DNA from: Thermoplasmata archaeon
Lineage (GTDB): Archaea > Thermoplasmatota > Thermoplasmata > Thermoplasmatales > Thermoplasmataceae
Length of the DNA stretch: 36,792 nucleotides
NCBI GenBank assembly: GCA_021817455.1
Contig: JAKAUW010000003.1
Span: 1-36,792, forward strand
Direction: 5' to 3'
In this document: piece after piece, positions 17,393 through 25,532 of the stretch
Position numbering within the stretch: position 1 is the stretch's first letter
Layout: every line of letters begins with the position of its first letter
Made by a program: the position numbers and the translations under genes
The notes under the pieces: model-generated
Seen by the model: only the letters and a program-made list of their open reading frames with translations
What the model was told of the DNA's origin: nothing
Database searches by the model: none

Positions 17393-18232
17393 ATGAAAGT
17401 CATAGTCATTGGAGGCTCAGGTTACATAGGGAGAAACATTGCACAGCACATCTCAGCGGACAAGGTTTCCTACTACTCACGAAGCAGCAGCGAGGAGCTC
17501 GACAAGGCGGGCGTTGAGTGGATCAAGGGAGACATACTGGATGCAGAGAAAGTGATGGAATCCGTCAAGGATTATGATATGGTTGTTGATACAGCCGGAA
17601 TAGACACCGAATCAGAACAGAAGTTCTTTGATGTCAATGTAAATGGGGTCAAGAACATAGTCGCTGCAATTAACAAATACGATACTGACCAGAGGTTAGT
17701 TTACCTTTCTTCAATCAACGTACATTACGGTACGACTGAGTTCTTCAGGACAAAGAGGACCGGAGAAGACAATGCGGCATTGGTAAAGAACCACCTTAAT
17801 GTAAGGCCGTCGGTCATTTTTGGAAATAACGACAAGTTCACGCAGAAACTCTTCAAGCTTACAGAACAGAGAATTTCAAAATTGCCTTCCGGAGGAGCAA
17901 TTTCACCGGTCCATGTAGAAGATCTGGTTAAGGTAATTGAGAGAGCCAAGGACCTGAGAGGGGCTGTCGACGTTTGCTCAAGAGATAAGATCACATTCGC
18001 AGATGCCATAAACCTTGCATTCGAGAAAGCGGGAAAAGGGGCAAGAAAAGTGGTGGCAGGCAAGTTCGGCTACAAGGGAGCAGTCGAGGGATTGAAAAGC
18101 GCAAATGTTTTTACACCTGAAGAAGTCGACAAATACCTTCTGAACTTCTACAGAGAGAACACTTACCTAGACAGGTTTGTTAAAGAACCCATTTCCTTCA
18201 GGGAATATGTTAAGAACTATTCCCAGCACTAA
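17393..18232 (+). CDS. Atypical SDR, NDUFA9-like NAD(P)-binding protein
   Basis: 279 residues from the ATG at 17393; an in-frame TTG at 17375 would add six residues before the Rossmann strand and is not needed. The nucleotide loop is GGSGYIG (about 7-13), followed by VYLSSINVHYG (about 103-113). At the usual YxxxK catalytic site the sequence is FFRTK (about 117-121), so the Tyr is Phe. This loss is common in atypical SDRs related to complex I subunit NDUFA9, which bind NAD(P) without clear catalysis. It stands alone between divergent or convergent neighbours. The function is uncertain. Confidence 0.82.
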   Translation: MKVIVIGGSGYIGRNIAQHISADKVSYYSRSSSEELDKAGVEWIKGDILDAEKVMESVKDYDMVVDTAGIDTESEQKFFDVNVNGVKNIVAAINKYDTDQRLVYLSSINVHYGTTEFFRTKRTGEDNAALVKNHLNVRPSVIFGNNDKFTQKLFKLTEQRISKLPSGGAISPVHVEDLVKVIERAKDLRGAVDVCSRDKITFADAINLAFEKAGKGARKVVAGKFGYKGAVEGLKSANVFTPEEVDKYLLNFYRENTYLDRFVKEPISFREYVKNYSQH

Positions 18233-18254
18233 ATTTTCCTTTTTGTTACCCTTT

Positions 18255-18734
18255 TTAAAGCATTACGTGGCCTATTGCTTCCCTATAAGTAAAAACGCTG
18301 AGTTTACCAAGGTATTTCACAAGATATTCCGGAATTAACTCATTAAACGTCTTATCTTTCCTAGCCTGCAATAGATACGAAAGTGCCATGCCCATGTGCG
18401 CGTGGCTACTCAACAGATGTGCCGCCCTCTTGTCACCCTGGCTCATTTTCTCTTTCAGGTCAAGCCAGACTTCATCAGCATGGTTCAGCATCTTCCTCTG
18501 TGCATCTGGCAGCTTGGATTCAGGATCACTGAGAACCTGATATAACGTATCCAGCATGTCAAGCAATTCCCTTGTCGCCTGGAGCCTGACACCCTGGGCA
18601 ATTGCAAGGCCCATTTCAGCCTGCGCCATTTTCATTTCCATCTGATAAGCAAAAATAGGGTGCTCTCTGGGAAGCTCCTCGCCTGTGTATTCGCAGATGG
18701 TTTTTGTAAAATCCTCTTCGTCAATATCTGGCAA
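18255..18734 (-). CDS. Helical protein of unknown function, TTG start
   Basis: 159 residues, acidic at the N-terminus, then nearly all helix and rich in Met, Ala and Leu (MEMKMAQAEMGLAIAQG, about 32-48). There is no membrane segment, a single Cys, and no motif I recognise. The start is a TTG with GGTG eight bases upstream; no ATG gives a comparable N-terminus. It is convergent with the SDR gene, with a 22-nt gap, and lies downstream of tRNA-Gln on the same strand. Confidence 0.65.
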   Translation of the reverse strand: MPDIDEEDFTKTICEYTGEELPREHPIFAYQMEMKMAQAEMGLAIAQGVRLQATRELLDMLDTLYQVLSDPESKLPDAQRKMLNHADEVWLDLKEKMSQGDKRAAHLLSSHAHMGMALSYLLQARKDKTFNELIPEYLVKYLGKLSVFTYREAIGHVML

Positions 18735-18756
18735 TTTAATTCACCAAGCTGATAGA

Positions 18757-18829
18757 TAGCCCCGGGCAGATTCGAACTGCCGTCGACGGGTCCAGAGCCC
18801 GTAATGCTTGGCCACTACACCACGGGGCT
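18757..18829 (-). tRNA. tRNA-Gln (anticodon CTG)
   Basis: The cloverleaf on the minus strand has acceptor stem AGCCCCG/CGGGGCT, anticodon stem ACGGG/CCCGT around CTCTGGA, and a T loop TTCGAAT. The discriminator is A (18757). CCA is not encoded and there is no intron. In archaea this tRNA is charged with Glu by a GluRS, such as the one at 33-34.7 kb, and then amidated by GatDE. Confidence 0.95.
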
Positions 18830-18854
18830 TCCAAATGCGATTGTAATGGTATTT

Positions 18855-19283
18855 TTAACTCTTTGCTTTGCGCACGCCCACCATGCCAAATCCTATGAAA
18901 CCATAGGCCAGGAGAAAGAACAGAGCCATTGCAAACGAATAGGCATTATTCTGGCCACCCATTAAATAAATCATCCCGCTGACTCCTGCAATTACTATTG
19001 AAACGAGAGAGAGGAGGACGGCCATGATGTACATATTGCCTATTCTGGCATGTATCGCCATGAAAAATGCGAAGAAATCCAAAACCACAATGAGAAATGC
19101 AATGATGATGTGGGTTGCCACGATTCCGTTCTCAGTGATGTATCCTGCAAAAGAATGCGTCCCGACTGGAAGTGCAATGTAAAGGTTGATATACATTCCA
19201 AGAAGGAACTGGATTCCAAGCAGCATCGTCAGAATCCCGAGAAACATTGAGAGCCTCTGGTATTTATCCATTTCAATCTCCAT
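18855..19283 (-). CDS. Four-helix integral membrane protein, unknown function
   Basis: 142 residues with four hydrophobic segments at about 9-29, 51-73, 79-103 and 114-135, short loops and a basic C-terminal end (RKAKS). His residues occur at the second helix (ATHIIIAF) and in the first loop (GTHSF); haem or quinone binding could be tested but cannot be claimed. The start is the ATG at 19283, and a second Met follows at residue 5. The gene diverges from the next one over a single TATA-like element. Confidence 0.75.
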   Translation of the reverse strand: MEIEMDKYQRLSMFLGILTMLLGIQFLLGMYINLYIALPVGTHSFAGYITENGIVATHIIIAFLIVVLDFFAFFMAIHARIGNMYIMAVLLSLVSIVIAGVSGMIYLMGGQNNAYSFAMALFFLLAYGFIGFGMVGVRKAKS

Positions 19284-19300
19284 TGGTCAAGGTACACAAG

Positions 19301-19309
19301 CTTAAATAC
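19301..19309. promoter_or_regulatory. Shared TATA-like element between two divergent leaderless genes
   Basis: CTTAAATAC on the plus strand reads GTATTTAAG on the minus strand; both are acceptable archaeal TATA boxes. Its centre is about 25 nt before the GTG at 19330 and about 22 nt before the ATG at 19283, the normal distance to a transcription start. No second A+T-rich element fits in the 46-nt gap. Confidence 0.5.
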
Positions 19310-19329
19310 ATTCATGTGGATAAAGAAAG

Positions 19330-19716
19330 GTGAAGAACTGGAGCGGACACATTTACTTCAACGATGATTTCCAGTGGAAGGATCTGGAAAAGGCTTTCCC
19401 AGAAATGTGGAAACTCATTGAGGGCGAAACCAAGCAGAATGCCGAGGAAGTCCAGTACGACGAAATTTCACTTGAACTTAACCTGAATGAAATCAGGAAG
19501 AATAAAAAGCCTATCGGCTACATCAAGGAAGGGGTGAAATACAGGCTTGTATTCCCATCTGAAGGGAAGGAGATGATTGTCTACCGGGGCAGCCTTTCCG
19601 AGGAAATAAGGGAGATTACTGAATCACTCTCAAAGATACTGAAGAACAAGAAGATCAAGCATCGCGTGGAGTATGACAAGATGATTCTTTACGAGATAAG
19701 AAAGCGCAGAAAGTAA
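19330..19716 (+). CDS. Small charged soluble protein, GTG start
   Basis: 128 residues, highly charged and alternating short strands and helices, with a Lys/Arg-rich C-terminus (IRKRRK). No Cys, no membrane segment and no family that I recognise. The GTG sits at the expected transcription start of the shared TATA element, so the mRNA is probably leaderless. It is followed by a winged-helix regulator in the same direction but with a separate A+T-rich promoter. Confidence 0.7.
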   Translation: MKNWSGHIYFNDDFQWKDLEKAFPEMWKLIEGETKQNAEEVQYDEISLELNLNEIRKNKKPIGYIKEGVKYRLVFPSEGKEMIVYRGSLSEEIREITESLSKILKNKKIKHRVEYDKMILYEIRKRRK

Positions 19717-19781
19717 TCAAAACCTTTCCTACATTAACATAATCAGGCAATAATTAAATCCCTTCGTGCCATATGGGATAG

Positions 19782-20288
19782 ATGGTCAGCAGAATAAAAG
19801 TTGTCAATGACGTAGGAGAACTAGTCTCCATTTTCCACGCAGCCGATAGCGAGGTAAAGAGAAGACTTTTACTTGATCTTTCCACCAGTTGGATTACCAT
19901 GCCCGTTATCGAGCAGAAGTATGGAGTTGAAGGAAAGCGCGCTCTGCTGTACCTTGACAAGATAAAACTCATTGAAAGCCAGTGGATGACCGGTGAAAAC
20001 GGGCCGGAGAAGGCATACCACACCTACTATACCAGCGTTCAAATCAACCTTCTCGGGACAATGAGCGAGCTTGCAGACATAATTTATGCGACCACACTGA
20101 GCGAAGAGAAACTCTTAGGGTATGAAGAGAAGATTATAGGGATGATTACAGACAATGAAGGTGTATTCCTTGGTGACGTGGCAGAATCCCTCGACGTTTC
20201 GCAGGCCCTGCTCAGGGGAATTGTGAAGAGGTCAAACGTACTGCAAATAAAGGGTTACAAGATTGCCCATGTCAACGATGTAATGTAA
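19782..20288 (+). CDS. Winged-helix (ArsR-like) DNA-binding protein
   Basis: 168 residues. The N-terminal half (about 15-75) reads as a winged helix: helices around VKRRLLLDLST and MPVIEQKYGV, a recognition helix near KRALLYLDKIKLIES, then a wing. The C-terminal half (about 105-165) looks like a second helix-turn-helix (GVFLGDVAESLDVSQALLRGIVKRS). This suits archaeal ArsR-type regulators. A TATA-like TAATTAAAT (19751-19759) lies about 27 nt before the ATG. It is 6 nt from the Trm56-HD gene and probably in the same transcript. Confidence 0.8.
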   Translation: MVSRIKVVNDVGELVSIFHAADSEVKRRLLLDLSTSWITMPVIEQKYGVEGKRALLYLDKIKLIESQWMTGENGPEKAYHTYYTSVQINLLGTMSELADIIYATTLSEEKLLGYEEKIIGMITDNEGVFLGDVAESLDVSQALLRGIVKRSNVLQIKGYKIAHVNDVM

Positions 20289-21329
<1,041 letters not shown>

Positions 21330-21366
21330 AATTATTTTGCATAAGAGCCGCAATTTTATTGCGAAA

Positions 21367-21376
21367 GAATTAAACG
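21367..21376 (+). promoter_or_regulatory. TATA-like promoter of the tRNA-Asn/tRNA-Met pair
   Basis: GAATTAAACG, with an A-rich BRE-like GCGAAA just before it, lies about 32 nt before the first tRNA base. This leaves a short 5' leader, as usual for archaeal tRNA transcripts processed by RNase P. Confidence 0.45.
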
Positions 21377-21402
21377 CTTAGAAAAATTACCGTAGCTACA
21401 GT

Positions 21403-21475
21403 GCCGTTGTAGCTTAGCTGGTAGAGCACTCGACTGTTAATCGAGCGGTCGTCGGTCCAAATCCGACCAACGGCG
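21403..21475 (+). tRNA. tRNA-Asn (anticodon GTT)
   Basis: Acceptor stem GCCGTTG/CAACGGC, anticodon stem CTCGA/TCGAG around CTGTTAA, T stem TCGGT-type pairing with a CCAAATC loop variant, and discriminator G (21475). CCA is not encoded; no intron is present. It is three bases from the following tRNA and surely in one transcript. Confidence 0.95.
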
Positions 21476-21478
21476 TTT

Positions 21479-21552
21479 GGGGCTGTAGCTTAGCTAGGTA
21501 GAGCGCCTGGCTCATAACCAGGTGGTCATCGGTTCGAACCCGGTCAGCCCCA
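21479..21552 (+). tRNA. tRNA with anticodon CAT (elongator Met, or Ile2)
   Basis: Acceptor stem GGGGCTG/CAGCCCC, anticodon stem CCTGG/CCAGG around CTCATAA, T loop TTCGAAC, discriminator A. The anticodon stem lacks the three G:C pairs typical of initiator tRNA, so this is an elongator Met or the agmatidine-modified Ile2 species; sequence alone does not separate the two here. No intron. Confidence 0.9.
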
Positions 21553-21660
21553 TCTTATTCTCGGTTCAGAACCAGGCTGAAAAGCAATTTAACTTAGAGA
21601 AAATAATTCCTCTTAATCTAATGAACTGTGCTTCCTATGTACTAATCATTCCGAAAAGCG

Positions 21661-21670
21661 TATTTATAAC
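21661..21670 (+). promoter_or_regulatory. TATA-like promoter of the first AbrB-type gene
   Basis: TATTTATAAC lies about 24 nt before the ATG at 21689 and there is no ribosome site in between, so a leaderless transcript is expected. Confidence 0.5.
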
Positions 21671-21688
21671 TTAAAATATCGAAGTAAA

Positions 21689-21871
21689 ATGGAACAGGCG
21701 AAGAAGGCAATCATTGACGTTGCGCATATCAAGAGCAGGGATGGAAACTCCCTCAGAATAACCCTGCCAAGGAAAGTTGCAGAAAGACTTGAGTTGACCA
21801 AGGATGACAATGTGGTTGTCTTTACCATGGAAGATGGGAAAATTTGCATTGAAAAACTAAAACAACTTTAG
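21689..21871 (+). CDS. SpoVT/AbrB-type swapped-hairpin DNA-binding protein
   Basis: 60 residues. After a short lead, the pattern NSLRITLPRKVAERLELTKDDNVVVFTMEDGKICIEK is the typical AbrB beta-alpha-beta unit: a strand, PRKV turn, helix, then a DxxVVF strand. Such proteins dimerise and bind DNA as regulators or as the antitoxin of toxin pairs. No toxin gene follows; the next gene is on the other strand. It probably regulates itself or unlinked genes. Confidence 0.85.
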   Translation: MEQAKKAIIDVAHIKSRDGNSLRITLPRKVAERLELTKDDNVVVFTMEDGKICIEKLKQL

Positions 21872-22038
21872 TCCTAGACACAGACTTTTCTGGATACTGC
21901 CTTACATTACCAATATAATGCTTCCATGGAAAACAAGGTCTCCTTTTGATTCCCAATAACAAATGGCACTTTTCAAGCAACTGAATTGCCTTTTCTTTCA
22001 AAGGCTTATTAAAAATAAATTAAAATGCGAAAGATAAT

Positions 22039-22395
22039 TTAAAGCATTGGCCCTTTTTTAGCTTTCTCAACAAATAAATCCTTTAATTCACTTAAAGCGA
22101 ACATAAGCTGCCGGGCATTATCTGTTCTCACTTTGAGCATTTTTCCGTCAAAGTCATCAAAATTACATTCAATGGACTCATTCAGTTCGATTAAATGCCA
22201 CTGGGAACTCACATACGCCTTTCCAAGGGTCGTTTTGCTGTCCCCATTCTTCATGCTGAATGGTATGATAAAAATCCTCCTGCCACGTACAACTCCTGCC
22301 AGTTTATCCCTCAAACTGGGGCAATTATGAACCGAAGTTAAAAAAATTGACTTACTCAAAGTTTTATCTATAATTGATTTGGTGTGGATATTCAT
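22039..22395 (-). CDS. Orphan 118-residue protein
   Basis: 118 residues with mixed strands and helices, a basic middle (VVRGRRIFIIPF, about 35-46) and a helical C-terminal segment (ARQLMFALSELKDLFVEKAKK). Two Cys are present but no metal motif. I recognise no family. It lies between the two small AbrB-type genes in an A+T-rich area. A GAGG runs directly into the ATG, too close for a normal ribosome site, and a GGAGGT lies about 18 nt upstream. The gap of 167 nt before it (21872-22038) holds nothing that I can name. Confidence 0.55.
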   Translation of the reverse strand: MNIHTKSIIDKTLSKSIFLTSVHNCPSLRDKLAGVVRGRRIFIIPFSMKNGDSKTTLGKAYVSSQWHLIELNESIECNFDDFDGKMLKVRTDNARQLMFALSELKDLFVEKAKKGPML

Positions 22396-22496
22396 CCTCG
22401 ACGGATAATGCTACCTCCGTTAAAGCCACGAAGTTTTCATTGTAATAAAATATGCATAATGTAGTGTTATGTAATCATGAAAATCCGGGCCCCATT

Positions 22497-22664
22497 TCAC
22501 ATTCTGGCCCAGACGCTCTCCAGCCTGACCTTAGCCCTTTCAATACTGTCCTTCTTCTGAAGTGTAACAACTACTGCATCACCTTCAGCTATTCCCTCAA
22601 AGTCCCTAATGTTCTTTGGTATCTGTATGACATATTTTTTTCCTACTTTTGCTGGAAATTCCAT
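22497..22664 (-). CDS. Second small SpoVT/AbrB-type DNA-binding protein
   Basis: 55 residues from the ATG at 22664; an upstream in-frame ATG would add 22 residues that are not AbrB-like and would run through the promoter. The core MEFPAKVGKKYVIQIPKNIR followed by an EGDAVVVTL strand is a clear AbrB unit, and a basic helical tail (RAKVRLESVW) follows. A TATA-like GAGATATTCC on the minus strand (22682-22691) lies about 20-30 nt before this start. An inverted repeat lies just upstream. Confidence 0.78.
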   Translation of the reverse strand: MEFPAKVGKKYVIQIPKNIRDFEGIAEGDAVVVTLQKKDSIERAKVRLESVWARM

Positions 22665-22689
22665 GATTGAACAGAAAAAACTGGAATAT

Positions 22690-22725
22690 CTCATTTTTTG
22701 TCTGTCTGACAAATGAGAAAATGAG
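22690..22725. promoter_or_regulatory. Inverted repeat upstream of the second AbrB-type gene
   Basis: CTCATTTT (22690-22697) and AAAATGAG (22718-22725) are perfectly inverted, and a third partial copy, AAATGAG (22711-22717), lies between them. It overlaps the upstream edge of the TATA-like element, where a bound repressor would block TFB/TBP. Self-regulation by the AbrB-type product is a reasonable guess. Confidence 0.4.
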
Positions 22726-22749
22726 CTCAATTTACTGGCTGTAGGATGG

Positions 22750-23358
22750 TTACTTCCACGCAGATCCCATCATTTCCGCAATTTTCTTTGATTCCGGTGT
22801 CCCCAGGGCCTCAAGGTTCCTGATTACATTGAGGCAATTTTCCTTTGGGTGGTTCTGACTTAGTTTCCATTTTCCTTCGACATTAGTCACCTCAATTTCA
22901 AAGGCAGCGATTGCCTTGAGCATCCCGCTGTATTGCGGATCACTCCAGTCAGCCCACCAATTCCGACCCAAGTTATGCTCGTGAATTCTTGTGAGTTCAT
23001 CGAGAATTTCTATCTTTTTTTCATTATCTTTTAAAAGACTCAAATGGCCTGTTGCGGCCACATTAGCATAATTCCACGTTGGAACAGCATGATCCTCTTC
23101 ATACCACCCCGGTGAAATATAATGATTCGGACCCGTAAACAGAACAAGCACTTTCTTTCCTTCCTGCCCCTTCCATAAGCCGTTGGCCAGTGCTAGATGG
23201 CCACGAATTCTTCTGAATTCGTCATCTATGAGCATTGGAATAGAAGCTACCGCAGGTTCCTCGTTGCCAGGCGAAAAAAGGTGCCCAAAATTGTGCTCTC
23301 TTGCAAATTTGACAAGTCTTTCTGTATCGTTAACTGGAAAGGGTTTAGGATTGTACAT
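22750..23358 (-). CDS. PaiB-like FMN-binding protein
   Basis: 202 residues from the ATG at 23358, where the family opening MYNPKPFPVND starts; a longer upstream frame would add 28 residues that include the promoter. The order of motifs (FGHLFS, the IRGHLALAN strand, VLVLFTGPNHYISPGWY, VPTWNYANVAATG, and the late GMLKAIAAFEIEV) matches the PaiB/FMN_bind_2 family, a split-barrel flavin-binding fold once called a negative regulator. The biochemical role is not settled. TATA-like ATATAATTATG lies about 30 nt upstream. Confidence 0.9.
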   Translation of the reverse strand: MYNPKPFPVNDTERLVKFAREHNFGHLFSPGNEEPAVASIPMLIDDEFRRIRGHLALANGLWKGQEGKKVLVLFTGPNHYISPGWYEEDHAVPTWNYANVAATGHLSLLKDNEKKIEILDELTRIHEHNLGRNWWADWSDPQYSGMLKAIAAFEIEVTNVEGKWKLSQNHPKENCLNVIRNLEALGTPESKKIAEMMGSAWK

Positions 23359-23441
23359 AAGTGCAATACAGTAAGACTTTACATAATTATATTGCCATTG
23401 ATAGCTGCAAAGATTGTTATTCCATAAATAGATTAAACTCA

Positions 23442-23702
23442 ATGGAGAAAAAAGTGCACAAATGGAAAATCAAGTGCAAGAACTGTGGTATTGAATTCGA
23501 ACACATCTTTGTCGCCACAGATCTCTTCAAGCCGCATATATTCAATAAATTGACAATGACATGCCCAAGCTGCGGTTCCATGAATTTTGATCCTGTCCAC
23601 CTGGATGGAAAAGAATCACTTGAAGAATGGCAGGCTGCGCATCCTGATCTGAACATAAAGGACCTCCCTGACCATTCTTATCTGGAAACTGGTTTAGATT
23701 AG
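23442..23702 (+). CDS. Small zinc-ribbon protein
   Basis: 86 residues from the ATG at 23442. Two Cys pairs, CKNC (about 12-15) and CPSC (about 41-44), frame one zinc site; the rest is acidic with a DPVHLDG strand. It diverges from the PaiB-like gene. A TATA-like CCATAAATAG (23422-23431) lies about 16 nt upstream. The role is unknown; it could be a small regulator or an adaptor. Confidence 0.7.
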   Translation: MEKKVHKWKIKCKNCGIEFEHIFVATDLFKPHIFNKLTMTCPSCGSMNFDPVHLDGKESLEEWQAAHPDLNIKDLPDHSYLETGLD

Positions 23703-23738
23703 GTGAAACCTAACTTTTTTTAGGCTGACCATTTATAC

Positions 23739-24542
23739 ATGGACATGAAAGATACGCTGTGTGGCAGGAAGGTATCGAGCTTTGGGCTTGGTACATGGAA
23801 AATGGGGGGAGGCCAATCCCCGGACTTCAGCCATGATTTGGATCACATTAAGGCAATCAGATACGCCATTGACCATGGAATCAATGTCATCGATACTGCA
23901 GAAATGTATGCCGCTGGACATACTGAGGAAATTGTAGGGAAAGCTATCTCTGCATATGACCGTAAGAATATTTTTGTTATCTCAAAAGTCTGGAATGACC
24001 ACCTTACCCATGATGCCCTCTTAGATTCTGCCAGAAAGAGTGCATCAAGGCTTGGAACTGATTACATTGACCTGTACCTTATACACTGGCCTAATCCAGG
24101 TGTGCCCATAAAGGAGACCATATCAGCAATGGAAGAGTTGGTTGCATCAGGACTTGCGAAGAACATTGGCGTAAGCAATTTTAGCGTGGCCCAATTGAAA
24201 GAGGCCATCGATGCGACGAAAAGCACAAAAATTTGCGCAAACCAGGTTGAATATAACTTCAGCAATCGAGCCCCAGAACATGAACTGATACCGTTTTGTG
24301 AAGAGAATGGCATTGATGTCATTGCATACACCCCAATTATGAAAGGCCGGACTTTAATTTACCAGAACCTCGTTGCATTAGCTGAGAAGTATGGAGTTAC
24401 GCCTGTCCAGATGTCATTGAGGTATGTTATGGAAAAAGCTTACCCCATTCCAAAGTCATCAAATCCTCTCCATATAGATGAACTCCTCGCGGCCACAGAT
24501 ATTCCCCTGAAGGCGAAAGACTACAGTGCTTTGAGGGCCTGA
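23739..24542 (+). CDS. Aldo/keto reductase
   Basis: 267 residues with the NADPH-dependent AKR barrel. The catalytic tetrad is visible: Asp 52, Tyr 57, Lys 83 and His 116 (in YLIHWPNPG). The conserved IGVSNFS and the C-terminal PKSSNP cofactor loop are also present. It reduces aldehydes or ketones; the physiological substrate cannot be told. Its 3' end overlaps the convergent metallo-hydrolase gene by 22 bp. Confidence 0.94.
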   Translation: MDMKDTLCGRKVSSFGLGTWKMGGGQSPDFSHDLDHIKAIRYAIDHGINVIDTAEMYAAGHTEEIVGKAISAYDRKNIFVISKVWNDHLTHDALLDSARKSASRLGTDYIDLYLIHWPNPGVPIKETISAMEELVASGLAKNIGVSNFSVAQLKEAIDATKSTKICANQVEYNFSNRAPEHELIPFCEENGIDVIAYTPIMKGRTLIYQNLVALAEKYGVTPVQMSLRYVMEKAYPIPKSSNPLHIDELLAATDIPLKAKDYSALRA

Positions 24543-25507
24543 CCTGAAGACTTGAAAGTCGATATACCCGATTTTTCCCTCTTTTCCACCAGTCCCAAAG
24601 AATAAAGATGCCTCAGGTGTGATATGGCCTCGCCAATTGCAAAGTTCATTTCCATGAGGTTCATTGAATCAAGTGTCCTTCCTCTGCTCCACTTTATTCT
24701 TGAAGCAACCTCGAACGCACTGCTCCATTCACCTGTAGCAGAAACTATTTCATTGAGTCTTTCCAGGTGATGATTGAGAATTTCAAGAATCCTGCCGTTT
24801 CCGTTTGTGAAAGGATCCCTGTGGCCGGGGTAGATTTCTTCTGCATGTAGTTTGAGAGTCTCCTTCAGGCTTTCAATGTAAAGCCCGAGCATATCGGACT
24901 CCTCGTCATAAAAGCTTATGTTAGGTGTAATGCCTGGAAGCAGGTGATCTCCCGTGAACAGGTAATTCCTATCAGGTATGTGAATAGAGATAGAACCTGG
25001 TGAATGACCAGGGTTGCTTATAATTTCAATATCCCTTCCAATCTTTTCCCCACCTTTTAGTTCCCTGTCCAGTTCAATGTCATGATAAAGTGACATATTG
25101 TCCAGTACTGAGTGCCTGTCGACTATCCTCGAAAGGAGATCCAATGGAGTGCCGTTAGCAGAAAGTTCCGCTGACAGGAATTTACCAAACCCATCCCTGT
25201 CTTCCTGAATTTTCTTAATTCTCAGTGCATCATTGGTTCCTATGGCGATTGGAATGCCGTACCTGTCCCTGATGGCCTGTGCTCCGCCAATGTGGTCCAC
25301 GTGCAGGTGGGTGAGAATAACCATTTCAATATGAGTGAAATCTACACCCTTGCCCAGCAAAAAATCCAGTGATCCAGGAGACATTCCTGTGTCCACAAGG
25401 ATGTGCCTGTCGTTGTTGATTTCATAAATATTGGCGGTCTTGAGCGCCCTTATTGCGATTGGAACTTCATGCCTGATTACTTGGGTCAAGGTACACCTGT
25501 ATTGCAC
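24521..25507 (-). CDS. Metallo-beta-lactamase-fold hydrolase with C-terminal winged helix
   Basis: The metal motif HLHVDH (about 67-72) is followed by GHSPGS and TGDH further on, then YPGHRDP, giving the expected binuclear site. Residues about 255-328 form a winged-helix-like tail as in LACTB2-type hydrolases, some of which cut single-stranded RNA. The start is uncertain: the GTG at 25507 gives 328 residues, whereas the TTG at 25489, with AGGTG six bases upstream, gives 322 and a better ribosome site. RNase or thioester hydrolase are both possible. Confidence 0.88.
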   Translation of the reverse strand: MQYRCTLTQVIRHEVPIAIRALKTANIYEINNDRHILVDTGMSPGSLDFLLGKGVDFTHIEMVILTHLHVDHIGGAQAIRDRYGIPIAIGTNDALRIKKIQEDRDGFGKFLSAELSANGTPLDLLSRIVDRHSVLDNMSLYHDIELDRELKGGEKIGRDIEIISNPGHSPGSISIHIPDRNYLFTGDHLLPGITPNISFYDEESDMLGLYIESLKETLKLHAEEIYPGHRDPFTNGNGRILEILNHHLERLNEIVSATGEWSSAFEVASRIKWSRGRTLDSMNLMEMNFAIGEAISHLRHLYSLGLVEKREKSGISTFKSSGQALKAL

Positions 25508-25532
25508 ATTGCCGTAAAATCTTCTCTGATTC

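Noticed and set aside
21872-22038. Possible small RNA in the gap after the first AbrB-type gene
   Set aside because: A+T-rich, no stable fold or promoter-terminator pair was seen.
23361-23441. Longer N-terminus of the small zinc-ribbon protein
   Set aside because: It overlaps the divergent promoter; the ATG at 23442 gives a compact zinc-ribbon protein, though two extra Cys lie in the extension.
23359-23442. Longer N-terminus of the PaiB-like protein
   Set aside because: It would run through the TATA-like element and adds hydrophobic residues unlike the family; the ATG at 23358 matches the family start.
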